The notes: generated by a model not told the origin, from the letters alone. A stretch of DNA of 46,322 nt from Bacteroidales bacterium (GCA_024401925.1 JAKSKD010000013.1:1-46322); one strand, 5' to 3'. Positions 15,086-24,981 are shown, numbered from the stretch's first letter. Numbers and translations are program-made.

Positions 15086-18000
15086 TCAAAACGGATAACC
15101 GATTCCGAAGTTGAGCCTTAAACCATCTTTCCAGAAATTTAGGATGTTGTAGTATCCGTCACGTCCCGTATCATAAGGGGCGTGAAGGGCGACTCCGAGG
15201 TCAAGGCGTATGACTATGGATTCGTAGTCCAGACGCAATCCCGCGCCAGTTCCAAGTGCAATCTGGTTGAGGAACGTGGCGGCATCAAGGTGGCTGTTGT
15301 ACATCCGTGGCAGATTAAAGGCCTTGAGGAGAGCCTGAATATCTGTGGCAGACAGGTAATCTTCCGGGTTTCTTTGATTCCAAACGTTTCCGGCATCAAC
15401 AAATACTGCTCCGTTGAGTTTCCAGACTATTGGGAAACGTAGTTCGGCGTTAAGTTCCAGCTTCATATCTCCGGTATGGAAAATCTGTGAACTGTAGTTC
15501 TGATTATGGAAGTCTCCCGGGCCGATTGAGCGGGGAGCAAAGGCCCGGATACTGTTCGGACCGCCTATTGAGAATGCTTCGGAAAGAGGTGAGGCTACGC
15601 TGTTTCCATAAGTGATGACCGCTCCCATCATTGCCCTCGTGGCAAGTTCGAGTTTGTCGCTGAGTCTGAACTTGTTTCTGAGTTCGAACTGCATTTTTAC
15701 GAATTGGTCGTAATTGATGCCGAGCAAAGTCTTGTTTCTTTCGTTGAAATCCTTTCCGCAGGCTGCCATTATGCCGGAGATAAGATTGGCTGATTCCTTC
15801 AACTGAATATCCAAGGCCGTATTTACATCTCTGCCTTTGTCGCGGTAGTTGTTGTAACTGAAGGCATATCTTGCGGACGGGATGAATTCGTTGTTCGCAA
15901 ATAGTTTAAGAAGGTCAACGAAACCGATGTCAGTAGTCAGTTTTTCTGATGCTCTGTCAGCAAGAATAATCGAAAGATAGAGGGGAGAAAAACTGTGGGA
16001 AACATATTTGCTCTGACGGAGACCGTAATCGACACCTCCGTAGAGTTTGTGCAAGCCATAGTCGCCGGATATATTCTGATTCAGATAGCCAAACCGATAG
16101 GCTGTCTGGCCTATATACTTCTCCGACCAATTCCCAAGCTGCATAAATGGGAAGGTGAGAGCGAAATCGGCGCCCAACTGGTATGTGTCGTTTCTGGAAG
16201 GGTCTTTCAATTTTTTCCTGTCAAGGTTCCAATAGTATGCTCCATTGATTTTTGCCGTGAAAACATCGCCCTTGCTGAAAAGATTGTTCTTTGTGAGTGA
16301 GACGGCAGCATCGGGTCCGAACTGATTGTTGCTTCTTTCTACAAGATTGGCTTCAATGCCCAGATCCACCGACCTGTCCAGACTGTCGCGCTGATGTTCA
16401 ATAGTCTTGTTGTAAAGAACACCTATGCCGGATTTTATGAGTTCTCCCTCAACGATATTGTTGTAGTCCTTCATACTGAACAGTCTTGCCCTGAATGTTC
16501 CGGCAGTGTCGATCTTGTATTCCGCAAAGAGGTTATTCAGAAAGGATGCGGAGTTCTTGTTGACTTCCGCGTTATCGGAAACGCTGCCGCCCAACTTAAC
16601 GTTGAGTCTGTCATTGAAGAAACTCTTGGATACGTTCAGGATATAGTCCGTTGTTTCAATGCCCCTGTTGTGCTTTCCCTTGGCAACGCCGAAATCCAAA
16701 CTGATCGTATTACCCAATTTATTCGAGGCGGCGGCATTCAATTTTGACTGGACGATACTCGAAAGGGCATAACCCTCCATTTGCGCAGCTTCGTTACTCT
16801 CTGAGGCATACATTCCCGTTGCAAGCAATACAGCGGCTAAACCTTCACGGTCTTCCTCCGGTATTTCCGCGAGTTCTTTTTGTATTTCCTTATCCTTAGG
16901 CGCATCAATGTAGAATCCTATATCGAGTTTCTTGAGCGTGCCCCCGACTTTGACTCCTGTGATGAAATCTACCATTCTTGAAATTTCGCCGACCGGCTTG
17001 TAGGTCGCCTTTGCCCCTTGGGATGCCGAAACGGCAAGTTCTGTTTCGTCAATGGCGCCTTTGAATATGATATGACTATCCTTATCGATGGTGAACGGTA
17101 TCATAGGATACAGTTTAGGTGAGAAGAATAGCCTTCCTTTCGGGATGTCCAGCCGGCCATCGAGGCTGAGTCCGGTCCTGGTGTTGACCCCGACCTTTAC
17201 CGTGCCGGAAGGGCTGACCTGCGCAAGGTTCTTTTCGTCAATAGGGTAGGTAATATCTGTCTCGGGGAGGATGCTGACATCTATGTTGGCGAGCAAACTG
17301 TCCACAGGACCGGTAATGTTGCCATCCAGCGCTGTGAGGAGTTTTCCATAAACAGGAATGGGACCGCCCTGTGGAAGTTTTACGGGCTCAAAACTGTCTG
17401 ATTTGAATGATACATCAAGAAGCATAGTATTGAGGTCCAACCCTCCATCCATCGCAATGGAAGTGCTGTCTGCCCCTATGATGGAAAGACCGTTCAGATT
17501 AATTATGCTGTCTTCCATCGTGATTTCCTGCCCTCCTAGCCCCAGCCAAACATCATATGGAAGATATGATGCAGCTACGTCCACTGGGGTAACCCCGGCG
17601 AAAATCCTCATCTTGTCGGGCAAACCCGAGACTGTGGCACGGGCTCTGATTTTTCCCTGAATGTCCAAATCCTCCGGAAGAGTGGCGAATTGTCTTGCCA
17701 GTTCGACTGGTATGTCGTCCAGATTGGCTCTTGCCACAAAATGATCCGGGTCGTCACTATCCGGACGAAGGTTGAACAGGATATTCCTGTCACCGATATC
17801 CTTGCCGTCATATACGAGTTCGGCAAGTTTGAGATCTCCATCCAGTTTGAGGTCATCTTCGTTGCGGGAAAGAACTGCCACCAGATCAACTCCTGAATCA
17901 ATCCCATATACAGACATCAAACCGTCCTTTATTTCAGAGTTGAACTTAAGCGTTGCGTTCATACTGCTTCCGGACAGGCCGGCTACGAGGGCGGCGCTCA

Positions 18001-19705
18001 TCGCCGGAAGCCTGTATTCTCCGTATATATCCGGGGTTTTCAAGGAGACCTTCATATTTCTGGCTGCTCCGTTGGAGTGCAACGCCGCTGAAAGTTCCTT
18101 CAAATCGAAGCCTCTCTTTTGCAAAAGAGGTCTCAACGGATTTTCTTGAACTATTTCAAGATTGGCGTTGACTTCCGGAATGACTGCAATCAACGAATCG
18201 AGACCACCGAGAGTCTTCAGCTCGGATGAGAAAGATGGAAGGAGCGACGGTATTTCCAGTGCGTGAGCCGGGACATTGGCGGAAATACTGATTCCGGGCA
18301 TATTGATGGCGATATCGCTCAAATCTTCGATGGTCTTGAAATCAATGTCCAAATTACTAACTGCCAATGTGTCACCGGGTATTATTGCATCTATGTCCGC
18401 GAGTTCTGCATTTAGCTCGATTTCGGGGAATTTTTCGAGAAAATCGCTGACGGAAAAACGACTGTCAAGCATCAAGGTGGCGTCGAAAGACGAATCTTTA
18501 TAGTGGACCGGGCTGGATATCGTGCCGTTTATTGAACCCTCCCGAAGATGGGCGAGCAGGTTGATTCCGGAGACGTTGATGCCGTTGAATCTGCAACTGC
18601 CAAAGCTTGCGGAGAGATCTGCGGCCATTTTCTTGTCCGCCGGATTTATGCCGACACCTGAAGCGTGAACGTGCCCGGCAACTATCAGTTCGTTACCGGG
18701 CATCTTGAGAATTTTCGCCAGATCCGTCCTGTCCAGATCAAGATCGGCCTTGAATATTTCGTCGTCTATGTCATATTCGCCATTCAGCGAAAATCCAGCC
18801 CCGGCAAAACCTCCCTTTCCTGTGGCACTGACATGCATTTTTTCCAGATCAAGTCTGGTATCGTGGAGTTCGGCTTCTGCCTGCAACGCAGGTACGCTTG
18901 TATAGAGGTATTCCGAGGAAATTAGAGAATTTTTCAAATCCACGACGGCATCTCCTGTAAGTTTCCCGAAAGGAAGTTCAAAAGTCTCTATGCGCAGATT
19001 CGCATCTGTAACATCAAGGCGGCGAACAGTGTAGCAGGATGCTCCCAAATCAACCAATGCGCTGGTCTCAACCTTGTCTATATCGAGTTTGAGACCTGTA
19101 GGTTTCAGCCCGAATTTCACATTCTTGAGTACAATGTCCTGAATGTCGATAGCCAAGGCCGGAGAACTGATATCGGATGGATTCTCCTTCCCGGTATCCT
19201 CTCTGCTTGTCAATTCAAGCATAATGTCGGCATCTTCCAGAACGGCATCACTTATCGGGAAAGTCAGTTTGTCAAAGGAAAAAGATCCGACTCCTGCTCT
19301 CATATGGCCAAGCTTACCGTCTATTTTCAGTTCCGGTATCAAATCTCCAGTGTGGGCTGTCAAATTTTTAATTTCCAAATGTTTGACTGCCACAGAATCC
19401 GGCAATGCATCGATGCGAAGGCGGACATCCAGGCCGCCCACGAAAGCAAGGGTGTCTCCTTGTCCATCACCGGCGAAAACATCTTGAAGAAGCACGTCAA
19501 ACGGGGGTCTGACTGAGAAATGTCCCACTGAAGCTTCGATGCCAATTTTCTCGGACAGGATGCGTGCGGCTGTCGTTGCCGCCTTCTGCTGCACGGACGG
19601 TATGGTCAATGCTATCAGCAAACATATAATAACTACAATGGGTACGCCAAGCAAGCAACCCATTGTAATTTCGAAACCCTTAAGCAGTTTCCTTTTTGAC
19701 GACAT
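15086..19705 (-). CDS. TamB-Omp85 fusion: TamB (DUF490) protein ending in a TamA/BamA-type barrel
   Basis: A 1539-residue envelope protein. It begins with a membrane anchor (about 18-35) and an AsmA/TamB-like start (PSVQQKAATTAARILSEKIG), followed by some 900 residues of beta-rich TamB repeats. The DUF490/TamB C-terminal domain lies at about 790-1105 (GTVKVGVNTRTGLSLDGRL, KGRLFFSPKLYPM, FVLNV-like strands, NDRLNVKLGGS, FLNNLFAEYKI). Instead of stopping there, the frame continues into a roughly 430-residue Omp85 barrel (1110-1539) with GGPNSIRAF (1381-1389, the conserved lid-loop motif), VFVDAGNVW (1434-1442) and a terminal GIGYPF BAM signal. No POTRA domains are visible. TamA and TamB normally are separate partners in outer-membrane protein or lipid traffic; here they are covalently joined. 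It is last in a four-gene leftward run. Confidence 0.85.
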   Translation of the reverse strand: MSSKRKLLKGFEITMGCLLGVPIVVIICLLIALTIPSVQQKAATTAARILSEKIGIEASVGHFSVRPPFDVLLQDVFAGDGQGDTLAFVGGLDVRLRIDALPDSVAVKHLEIKNLTAHTGDLIPELKIDGKLGHMRAGVGSFSFDKLTFPISDAVLEDADIMLELTSREDTGKENPSDISSPALAIDIQDIVLKNVKFGLKPTGLKLDIDKVETSALVDLGASCYTVRRLDVTDANLRIETFELPFGKLTGDAVVDLKNSLISSEYLYTSVPALQAEAELHDTRLDLEKMHVSATGKGGFAGAGFSLNGEYDIDDEIFKADLDLDRTDLAKILKMPGNELIVAGHVHASGVGINPADKKMAADLSASFGSCRFNGINVSGINLLAHLREGSINGTISSPVHYKDSSFDATLMLDSRFSVSDFLEKFPEIELNAELADIDAIIPGDTLAVSNLDIDFKTIEDLSDIAINMPGISISANVPAHALEIPSLLPSFSSELKTLGGLDSLIAVIPEVNANLEIVQENPLRPLLQKRGFDLKELSAALHSNGAARNMKVSLKTPDIYGEYRLPAMSAALVAGLSGSSMNATLKFNSEIKDGLMSVYGIDSGVDLVAVLSRNEDDLKLDGDLKLAELVYDGKDIGDRNILFNLRPDSDDPDHFVARANLDDIPVELARQFATLPEDLDIQGKIRARATVSGLPDKMRIFAGVTPVDVAASYLPYDVWLGLGGQEITMEDSIINLNGLSIIGADSTSIAMDGGLDLNTMLLDVSFKSDSFEPVKLPQGGPIPVYGKLLTALDGNITGPVDSLLANIDVSILPETDITYPIDEKNLAQVSPSGTVKVGVNTRTGLSLDGRLDIPKGRLFFSPKLYPMIPFTIDKDSHIIFKGAIDETELAVSASQGAKATYKPVGEISRMVDFITGVKVGGTLKKLDIGFYIDAPKDKEIQKELAEIPEEDREGLAAVLLATGMYASESNEAAQMEGYALSSIVQSKLNAAASNKLGNTISLDFGVAKGKHNRGIETTDYILNVSKSFFNDRLNVKLGGSVSDNAEVNKNSASFLNNLFAEYKIDTAGTFRARLFSMKDYNNIVEGELIKSGIGVLYNKTIEHQRDSLDRSVDLGIEANLVERSNNQFGPDAAVSLTKNNLFSKGDVFTAKINGAYYWNLDRKKLKDPSRNDTYQLGADFALTFPFMQLGNWSEKYIGQTAYRFGYLNQNISGDYGLHKLYGGVDYGLRQSKYVSHSFSPLYLSIILADRASEKLTTDIGFVDLLKLFANNEFIPSARYAFSYNNYRDKGRDVNTALDIQLKESANLISGIMAACGKDFNERNKTLLGINYDQFVKMQFELRNKFRLSDKLELATRAMMGAVITYGNSVASPLSEAFSIGGPNSIRAFAPRSIGPGDFHNQNYSSQIFHTGDMKLELNAELRFPIVWKLNGAVFVDAGNVWNQRNPEDYLSATDIQALLKAFNLPRMYNSHLDAATFLNQIALGTGAGLRLDYESIVIRLDLGVALHAPYDTGRDGYYNILNFWKDGLRLNFGIGYPF

Positions 19706-19722
19706 CTACCCGAGTTTTAGAA

Positions 19723-20388
19723 TCAGAATGTCTTGACCAGACCTATTCCGTAGTCGGCAAGACCCTGGGCGATACCTGCGAATCCACCCTTGTGAAGATC
19801 CCAGTTGCTTGTCGTGACAACCTTCTCGGGATAATCGGCTCTGGTGCCGTACCATCCCAATGAAATAAAGCCAAGATGAAGTTGCAGCGCTAGTTCTTCA
19901 TTAAGATCAATGTTTACCACAGGGAGAATCTGAAATCCGTATTCCATCTGATTACTCCATTCCGTAGCATCAATTCTTTGCTTATTTACATTGTAATATT
20001 GACTTATGAAGGCGTTGGCTTCAGCCCAGACACTTATTACTTTCCAATCCAGTAACCTGTATCCAAAGAACGGAGACAACGACCAGCCAACAGCCCTGTT
20101 TACACTGATAATCTTATCTTTATCTTCGGATTCGTAGACACCCACATTGTTAAGACGGCCGAAAGCGAAACCGATCCGCCCTCCGACTTGCATTTTTTCG
20201 CCTATATTCCAATATATTTTCGGATAAAGATTTATCAAATAGGCGTATTCCTTATTTTCAGTGAAACCGGAAATATAATCGGTGTGTTCGTTGGCGAAAT
20301 TGATGCTGAACTGTCCTCCCAAATGGAATTGTGCATTCGCGGCAAAAGTAGCAAATGCAAACAGTAGTGTTAATAATATCTTTTTCAT
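19723..20388 (-). CDS. Small outer-membrane beta-barrel protein (unknown function)
   Basis: A 221-residue exported protein with signal peptide 1-19 (FAANA-Q). The mature part is built of alternating amphipathic strands rich in aromatic residues and glycine (HLGGQFSINFANE, KIYWNIGEKMQVGGRIGFAFG, WSLSPFFGYRLLDW, FGFISLGWYG-like), and it ends with GIGLVKTF, a C-terminal phenylalanine as expected for a BAM substrate. I recognise no specific family; an 8- to 10-stranded barrel is plausible. It lies 17 bp upstream of the TamB-Omp85 gene and 17 bp downstream of the carboxylesterase, so it is probably co-transcribed and could be a client of that machine. Confidence 0.75.
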   Translation of the reverse strand: MKKILLTLLFAFATFAANAQFHLGGQFSINFANEHTDYISGFTENKEYAYLINLYPKIYWNIGEKMQVGGRIGFAFGRLNNVGVYESEDKDKIISVNRAVGWSLSPFFGYRLLDWKVISVWAEANAFISQYYNVNKQRIDATEWSNQMEYGFQILPVVNIDLNEELALQLHLGFISLGWYGTRADYPEKVVTTSNWDLHKGGFAGIAQGLADYGIGLVKTF

Positions 20389-20405
20389 GGTCTGATGATT
20401 CTTGA

Positions 20406-22082
20406 TTATTTCTTTAAGAAATAGTCATAATAAGTCGGCAGAAGCAGTTCTGTCTCCTTGGCGAGAGGATTCTTCTCTACATAAATCTCCGAATCGCGAC
20501 CCACAATGATGGTGCTGCGATCTTTCTTCTCGTACTCGGGAATCTCAAGTCCTTCGATGCTCGGATTGCCGGTGCGGGCGAAATTCACGAAGATGTTGCT
20601 GAAGCGTTTGGAAAGAACCGGATCGTAAGGCCCTTCATTCTCGAAATCGGCATTATTGAAGGCATAGGTGAGTTCACAAGCGTGACAGGCCTTTACGTAA
20701 TCCTCTCCCGGAATGGCACCCTTCTCATAGCCCTTGCCGAAAACATACATATAGGTCTTTCCATTGCCACCAGCTTCGGAGTGATTCTGGGCTATGGTGA
20801 TGCTGCCGAGTCGGAAATTGTAGTTGTTCAGAATCTCGGTATATTTCCAGATTCCCGGATGTTTTGCATCCCACTCATCGGTGTCGGGGTTAATGATTTT
20901 GAGACTCTCGTCTATGCGGCGGGCCGTCTCAGGGCCACCAATCTTCTTGATTCCGTCCACCTTCGCTTTCGCCCATTCGTAATAGAACGCAAGAGGCCCG
21001 GCCTCATCAGTAGGGTCGTACTGTAGATGTGCCCAGTACCTGATTTCGTCCGCAACAATGCCTATCATTACGTCTACATCCTTGGATTTTCCTTCCATAA
21101 TGGCCTTGTATCCATCTGAAGGGAGTATGCTCCTTTCGTCACTGCGCATAGGCCAGTTGTTGAAGTCGCCCACGCGGCCTCCCACGCCTTCGGCACTCCT
21201 TCCTCCGGCTTCCGTGTTCAGAGCCTTTAGAAGTTCCTCTTCAGAAAGAGCCATCAGACCGTCCATATCCTTGCACCCTGTAGCGGCAAGCAGTTTGACC
21301 GCCTGGCCGTTTGCCTTGTAATTTTCAGGTGTATGCTCAAGACATATTTCGCCGGACATAGGAATGGCCCTGCGGAAAAGGCCTTCGGAACCTTTTGCGA
21401 CTAGATGCGCACTGACAGAACCGCCGCCTGCCGACTCCCCGAATATAGTCACGTTGTCGGGGTCGCCACCGAAGGCGCTGATGTTCTTCTGAATCCAGCG
21501 AAGTGCCTGCTGCTGGTCAAGTATTCCGAGATAAGGAGCATCAGGGAATTTCTCTCCACCGGGAACATCCACAAAGTCTATGAATCCCATGGCATTGACA
21601 CGGTATTCCACTGAAACAAGTACAACGTCGGGATATTCTGCAACAAGGTATTTTCCTTCATACAGCGAGTCTATGGTACCGCCCCAACCGTATGAGCCAC
21701 CGTGGAACCATACCATTACAGGACGGCCTTTCTGCATTTGAAGGTCTTTTGTCCAGACATTCAGATAGAGACAGTCCTCGCTGAGTTCGCCGTGGCTGGC
21801 CACCTCCCCCTCGTCGTATGACTGGAGCCCGGGAAGGCCGTTAATCTTGGCCTCAAAGACCTCATCAGATGCTTCCACTGGCTGCGGAGCCTTCCATCTG
21901 AGTTCTCCTACAGGAGCTTTGGCGAAAGGGATTCCCTTGAAAGTCAGGACTCCATTGTCCTCGATATATCCCACAAACTGTCCGTTCTCACAGACAGCCA
22001 CGGTGCCATTCTGCTTTACGGAACAAGATAGTGCAAAAAGGCTAAGGACAATTGCAGTTGCCAGAATATTGATTCGTTTCAT
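20406..22082 (-). CDS. Type-B carboxylesterase lipoprotein
   Basis: A 558-residue carboxylesterase/lipase family protein. A lipoprotein signal ends at Cys20 (LFALSC). Diagnostic features are FKGIPFAKAPVGELRWKAPQP (49-69), SEDCLYLNVW (101-110), the oxyanion motif WFHGGSYGWGG (125-135), and the nucleophile elbow FGESAGGGSV with Ser217. A later acidic residue (VADEIRYW) and histidine (KACHACELTYAF) would complete the triad. It hydrolyses carboxylic esters; the natural substrate is unknown. It is 6 bp downstream of the amidohydrolase fusion gene and in the same run, so the two may process the same acylated compound. Confidence 0.9.
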   Translation of the reverse strand: MKRINILATAIVLSLFALSCSVKQNGTVAVCENGQFVGYIEDNGVLTFKGIPFAKAPVGELRWKAPQPVEASDEVFEAKINGLPGLQSYDEGEVASHGELSEDCLYLNVWTKDLQMQKGRPVMVWFHGGSYGWGGTIDSLYEGKYLVAEYPDVVLVSVEYRVNAMGFIDFVDVPGGEKFPDAPYLGILDQQQALRWIQKNISAFGGDPDNVTIFGESAGGGSVSAHLVAKGSEGLFRRAIPMSGEICLEHTPENYKANGQAVKLLAATGCKDMDGLMALSEEELLKALNTEAGGRSAEGVGGRVGDFNNWPMRSDERSILPSDGYKAIMEGKSKDVDVMIGIVADEIRYWAHLQYDPTDEAGPLAFYYEWAKAKVDGIKKIGGPETARRIDESLKIINPDTDEWDAKHPGIWKYTEILNNYNFRLGSITIAQNHSEAGGNGKTYMYVFGKGYEKGAIPGEDYVKACHACELTYAFNNADFENEGPYDPVLSKRFSNIFVNFARTGNPSIEGLEIPEYEKKDRSTIIVGRDSEIYVEKNPLAKETELLLPTYYDYFLKK

Positions 22083-22088
22083 ATTGAC

Positions 22089-24893
22089 TTATAATTTGAA
22101 TTTGTAATGATTTTCGTACTTCTCGCGTACCGTTACCCAAAGAGTCCTGTTCGCAAGGTCATATACACTGTTATGTGCGGTGAACCACAGATTCAATTCA
22201 GGGTCGTACTCACCAGTTTTCTCATACACCTTGAAAGCCTCCACCTCGATTGCTGGCATCTCCTGTTTCAGAACCTTTTCCTTTGTCCAGTATTCCCGGG
22301 AATGCTCGTTGAATGTCGGGATTACATCATAGTATTCCGAGCACCAGAAAGGTTCTGTTGACTCCTTGTATGCTTGGGTGTATTGCACCTTCTTCATAAG
22401 TTCCCACATTCCCTGCATCGTGTTGCTGCCATCGTAGTTCGCCTTGAGAATCTCATATCTCTCCACGCCACATGCATGTTGAGGATACTCTCCTGCAGCT
22501 TCATACAGATGATTGTAAAAGTTGGTCATAATTTTTGTGTCAATAAACTTGACCTCTGAACCTTCTTCACCAGTGAACTCTACAATCACTGTATTGTCAG
22601 CATCCGCAATCATGATATGTCCGTCCCACATTTCCCCCAATTCTGCAGGGATAGGGGTGATGTCGTGATTCTTGATAAACTCTTTTGCCTCCGCCACGCT
22701 GCCGCAGTTGTCAAGAATCGCACGGACCAGATTCATAACCATTATCTGAGGCTTGCCGGGGTTGGTGTGAGTGTGCATGTTCTTCTCAATGTCATACATA
22801 TTCACGACATTGATGTTACACACCAGTCCGGCATCATTGATGCCATCCATAGTCATCCACGGAATGAAATTCAGCTCCTCTTCCGTGAGCCCGGCCAGGA
22901 CAGCTTCATTCGTAATGTTCCGGAACACAGGGTTTGCCACACCTATTGATGCGTGTTTGCGAGTCTCGGTGGCTTTCGTCCTGACTATGAATTCACATAT
23001 TTCATTAATACTGAGGTCAAGATTCCTTCCGTAGAAGTTTCCGTTTCTGACAGCGCTGCAGCCGAAGGATACAGGTCCGTCGTCTGTCAGGAGTGCAGCA
23101 GGAGCCTCAGTGCCGTAGTCGTCAGCTTCATATTCATACAGATAGTCAGCAACTTTGACCATTGCTGCCTGATAAACCTTCTCTCCTTCGAACCAGGTAG
23201 AGACAACCTTGGTATTGTGGATGTCCGTCACAGGACAATTAAACACATCCTGGTCTGCGAGCACGAAGTCTGCGTATTTGCCGACCTTGATGCTGCCGCG
23301 CTCGGTCTCAAGGCCGAGCTGCCAAGCACCGTTGATGGTGAGGGCCTGAAGTGCCTGCTCAAGAGTGATGAGTTCCTCTGTGTCGAATAAAGGAGTAGGA
23401 TTTCCTGTAGTTTGATCTATTCTCTGACCAGTTAGGGCAATTTCCATAATCCCGAAAGGATCCTGAGGGCAGGCACCGTTGGCAGGGTAATCGGTATGGC
23501 TGGAAACCTTGACTCCCGCATCGAAGAACGACTTGATAGGATATCCATGCTGTACATATTCCTCATCTATGTATTCAGGCAATACCGCCAGACTCAGTTC
23601 GTCCGTCACGTGCCAGGTCAGGCCAGCCGTGCAAGCGATGTTGCTATCGGCGAAGCGCTGAAAGTCCTCTTTGCGCACATTGCGCAGATGAACCAGACAG
23701 TTGCGATGCTCTCCATCACCACCCTTGATATAGGCATCAGCGGCCTCGGCAATGGCTTTATCGCCCATTACGTGAGTATGAACAGTTATTCCCTTGGAAT
23801 TGCATTCGCGCGTGATGTCGGCAAGACGATTCACAGCCCAATGGCTGTTGTATGTATTTCCGCTCTTGTATGGCTTATACATCGAGCCCGTGGTAGCTTC
23901 CACGACACCGTCCATAAACACCTTCAGATATTCAGGACGGACATGGGATGTGCCGTATTTCTCCCTGAGGGACACAAGGTTGTCAATCTGCCCGCTCATA
24001 TCCTGCTGCCAAGGTTCAACCTCATATGTCATAGAGAGAAGCAATTTGAGTTTGCCTTCTTTGTCGAAATGGTTGGCAACTTCATAGAATTTGGTCGGGT
24101 GATATGCATTTGACCATCCTTCCATATATGACACATAGCCGTTGGAAATCAGCAGTTCCTGCGATTTTTCAAGAGCGATGCTTGCGACCTCATCATCTAT
24201 GATTTCGTCTGAGTCGATGCCTCCCATACGCATCGGATACCCCGTCACGCGCTCATCTATGAAGCCTGTAAGCTGTCCGTTTTCATCCATCTCGAGCAGT
24301 CCGCCCGGTATTTCCTTGATAAGCACATTGCCCTTGTCGTCGATGATGCCCGAGCGGCGGAAACATTCCGTGTTGCAGTACATATTGTGTCCGCCAGAGT
24401 CAAACAAAGCGACAGACAGTCCGTGTGAGACAGCGTCAAGTTCTGCCAAGGTGATATGGTCGGTCATTCTGTTCTTAAACATGTCCCATCCGAATCCGAA
24501 CAGACAATGCTTGCCAGAATTGGCGGCTTCAAGAGCAGCGGCATCGACTTTCTTCAGGATTTCGGCCTTTCCGTCTTCGTGATCAAACAGCAAACCGCCC
24601 TTCATATGGGCAAGACAAATCGTCATCATATAATGTGCGTGACCGTCATAGCAGCCTGGCATCACCATTCCCTTACCGGTGTGGTCAATCACCTCAGTTA
24701 CACCTTCTTTGATATAGGCTTCGGCCCCGTCCTTGTCACCTACGTAAATGAACTTGCCGTCCTTGACAGCGACAGCTTCAACTACAGGGTTGTCTTCCTC
24801 TGCCGTGCGGATGGTTCCGAAAACAACAGTGTCAGCGGCCTTATTGCAGCCGACTGCCATAAAAATGGCGATTGCGTAAACGATTTTTTTCAT
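22089..24893 (-). CDS. Two-domain lipoprotein: YtcJ-type amidohydrolase fused to a choloylglycine/C45-type Ntn hydrolase
   Basis: A 934-residue protein with lipobox VGC at Cys16. Residues about 20-580 are an amidohydrolase family 3 (YtcJ-like) metal-dependent hydrolase: VMPGCYDGHAHYM (His85, His87), VHTHVMGDKAI (His372, His374), VHLRNV, SSHTDYPANG (Asp468) and the closing GSIKVGKYADFVLAD. Residues about 600-934 are a linear-amide C-N hydrolase of the choloylglycine/isopenicillin-N-acyltransferase Ntn type: SFGCSAVRNGNFYGRNLDL with candidate nucleophile Cys612, and TMDGINDAGLVCNINV. Ntn enzymes need an N-terminal nucleophile, so the enzyme would have to cleave itself between Gly611 and Cys612, or act without it. 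Both domains cut amide bonds, perhaps on one acylated amine or amino acid. It is first in its run. Confidence 0.85.
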   Translation of the reverse strand: MKKIVYAIAIFMAVGCNKAADTVVFGTIRTAEEDNPVVEAVAVKDGKFIYVGDKDGAEAYIKEGVTEVIDHTGKGMVMPGCYDGHAHYMMTICLAHMKGGLLFDHEDGKAEILKKVDAAALEAANSGKHCLFGFGWDMFKNRMTDHITLAELDAVSHGLSVALFDSGGHNMYCNTECFRRSGIIDDKGNVLIKEIPGGLLEMDENGQLTGFIDERVTGYPMRMGGIDSDEIIDDEVASIALEKSQELLISNGYVSYMEGWSNAYHPTKFYEVANHFDKEGKLKLLLSMTYEVEPWQQDMSGQIDNLVSLREKYGTSHVRPEYLKVFMDGVVEATTGSMYKPYKSGNTYNSHWAVNRLADITRECNSKGITVHTHVMGDKAIAEAADAYIKGGDGEHRNCLVHLRNVRKEDFQRFADSNIACTAGLTWHVTDELSLAVLPEYIDEEYVQHGYPIKSFFDAGVKVSSHTDYPANGACPQDPFGIMEIALTGQRIDQTTGNPTPLFDTEELITLEQALQALTINGAWQLGLETERGSIKVGKYADFVLADQDVFNCPVTDIHNTKVVSTWFEGEKVYQAAMVKVADYLYEYEADDYGTEAPAALLTDDGPVSFGCSAVRNGNFYGRNLDLSINEICEFIVRTKATETRKHASIGVANPVFRNITNEAVLAGLTEEELNFIPWMTMDGINDAGLVCNINVVNMYDIEKNMHTHTNPGKPQIMVMNLVRAILDNCGSVAEAKEFIKNHDITPIPAELGEMWDGHIMIADADNTVIVEFTGEEGSEVKFIDTKIMTNFYNHLYEAAGEYPQHACGVERYEILKANYDGSNTMQGMWELMKKVQYTQAYKESTEPFWCSEYYDVIPTFNEHSREYWTKEKVLKQEMPAIEVEAFKVYEKTGEYDPELNLWFTAHNSVYDLANRTLWVTVREKYENHYKFKL

Positions 24894-24949
24894 TAAACGA
24901 TATGTTTTTTTTTTGTTTGATTGCAGATACGAACTATAACTTCAAATCG

Positions 24950-24981
24950 TAAAGTTACTTATATTTCACCAACTTTTCAAA
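24950..24981 (-). promoter_or_regulatory. Candidate promoter of the four-gene leftward run
   Basis: Minus strand TTTG (24981-24978), 20-nt spacer, TAACTTTA (24957-24950; one mismatch). It would give a leader of about 50 nt that includes a run of ten A residues just before the start codon of the fusion gene. Confidence 0.4.

Noticed and set aside
15078-15087. 10-bp palindrome GACAATTGTC between GH127 and TamB-Omp85 considered as terminator
   Set aside because: No loop, AT-rich and no T tract; too weak to call.
24905-24914. T10 run as a phase-variable tract
   Set aside because: It lies in the leader between promoter and start, not in a coding frame, and is not in the promoter spacer; no evidence for switching.
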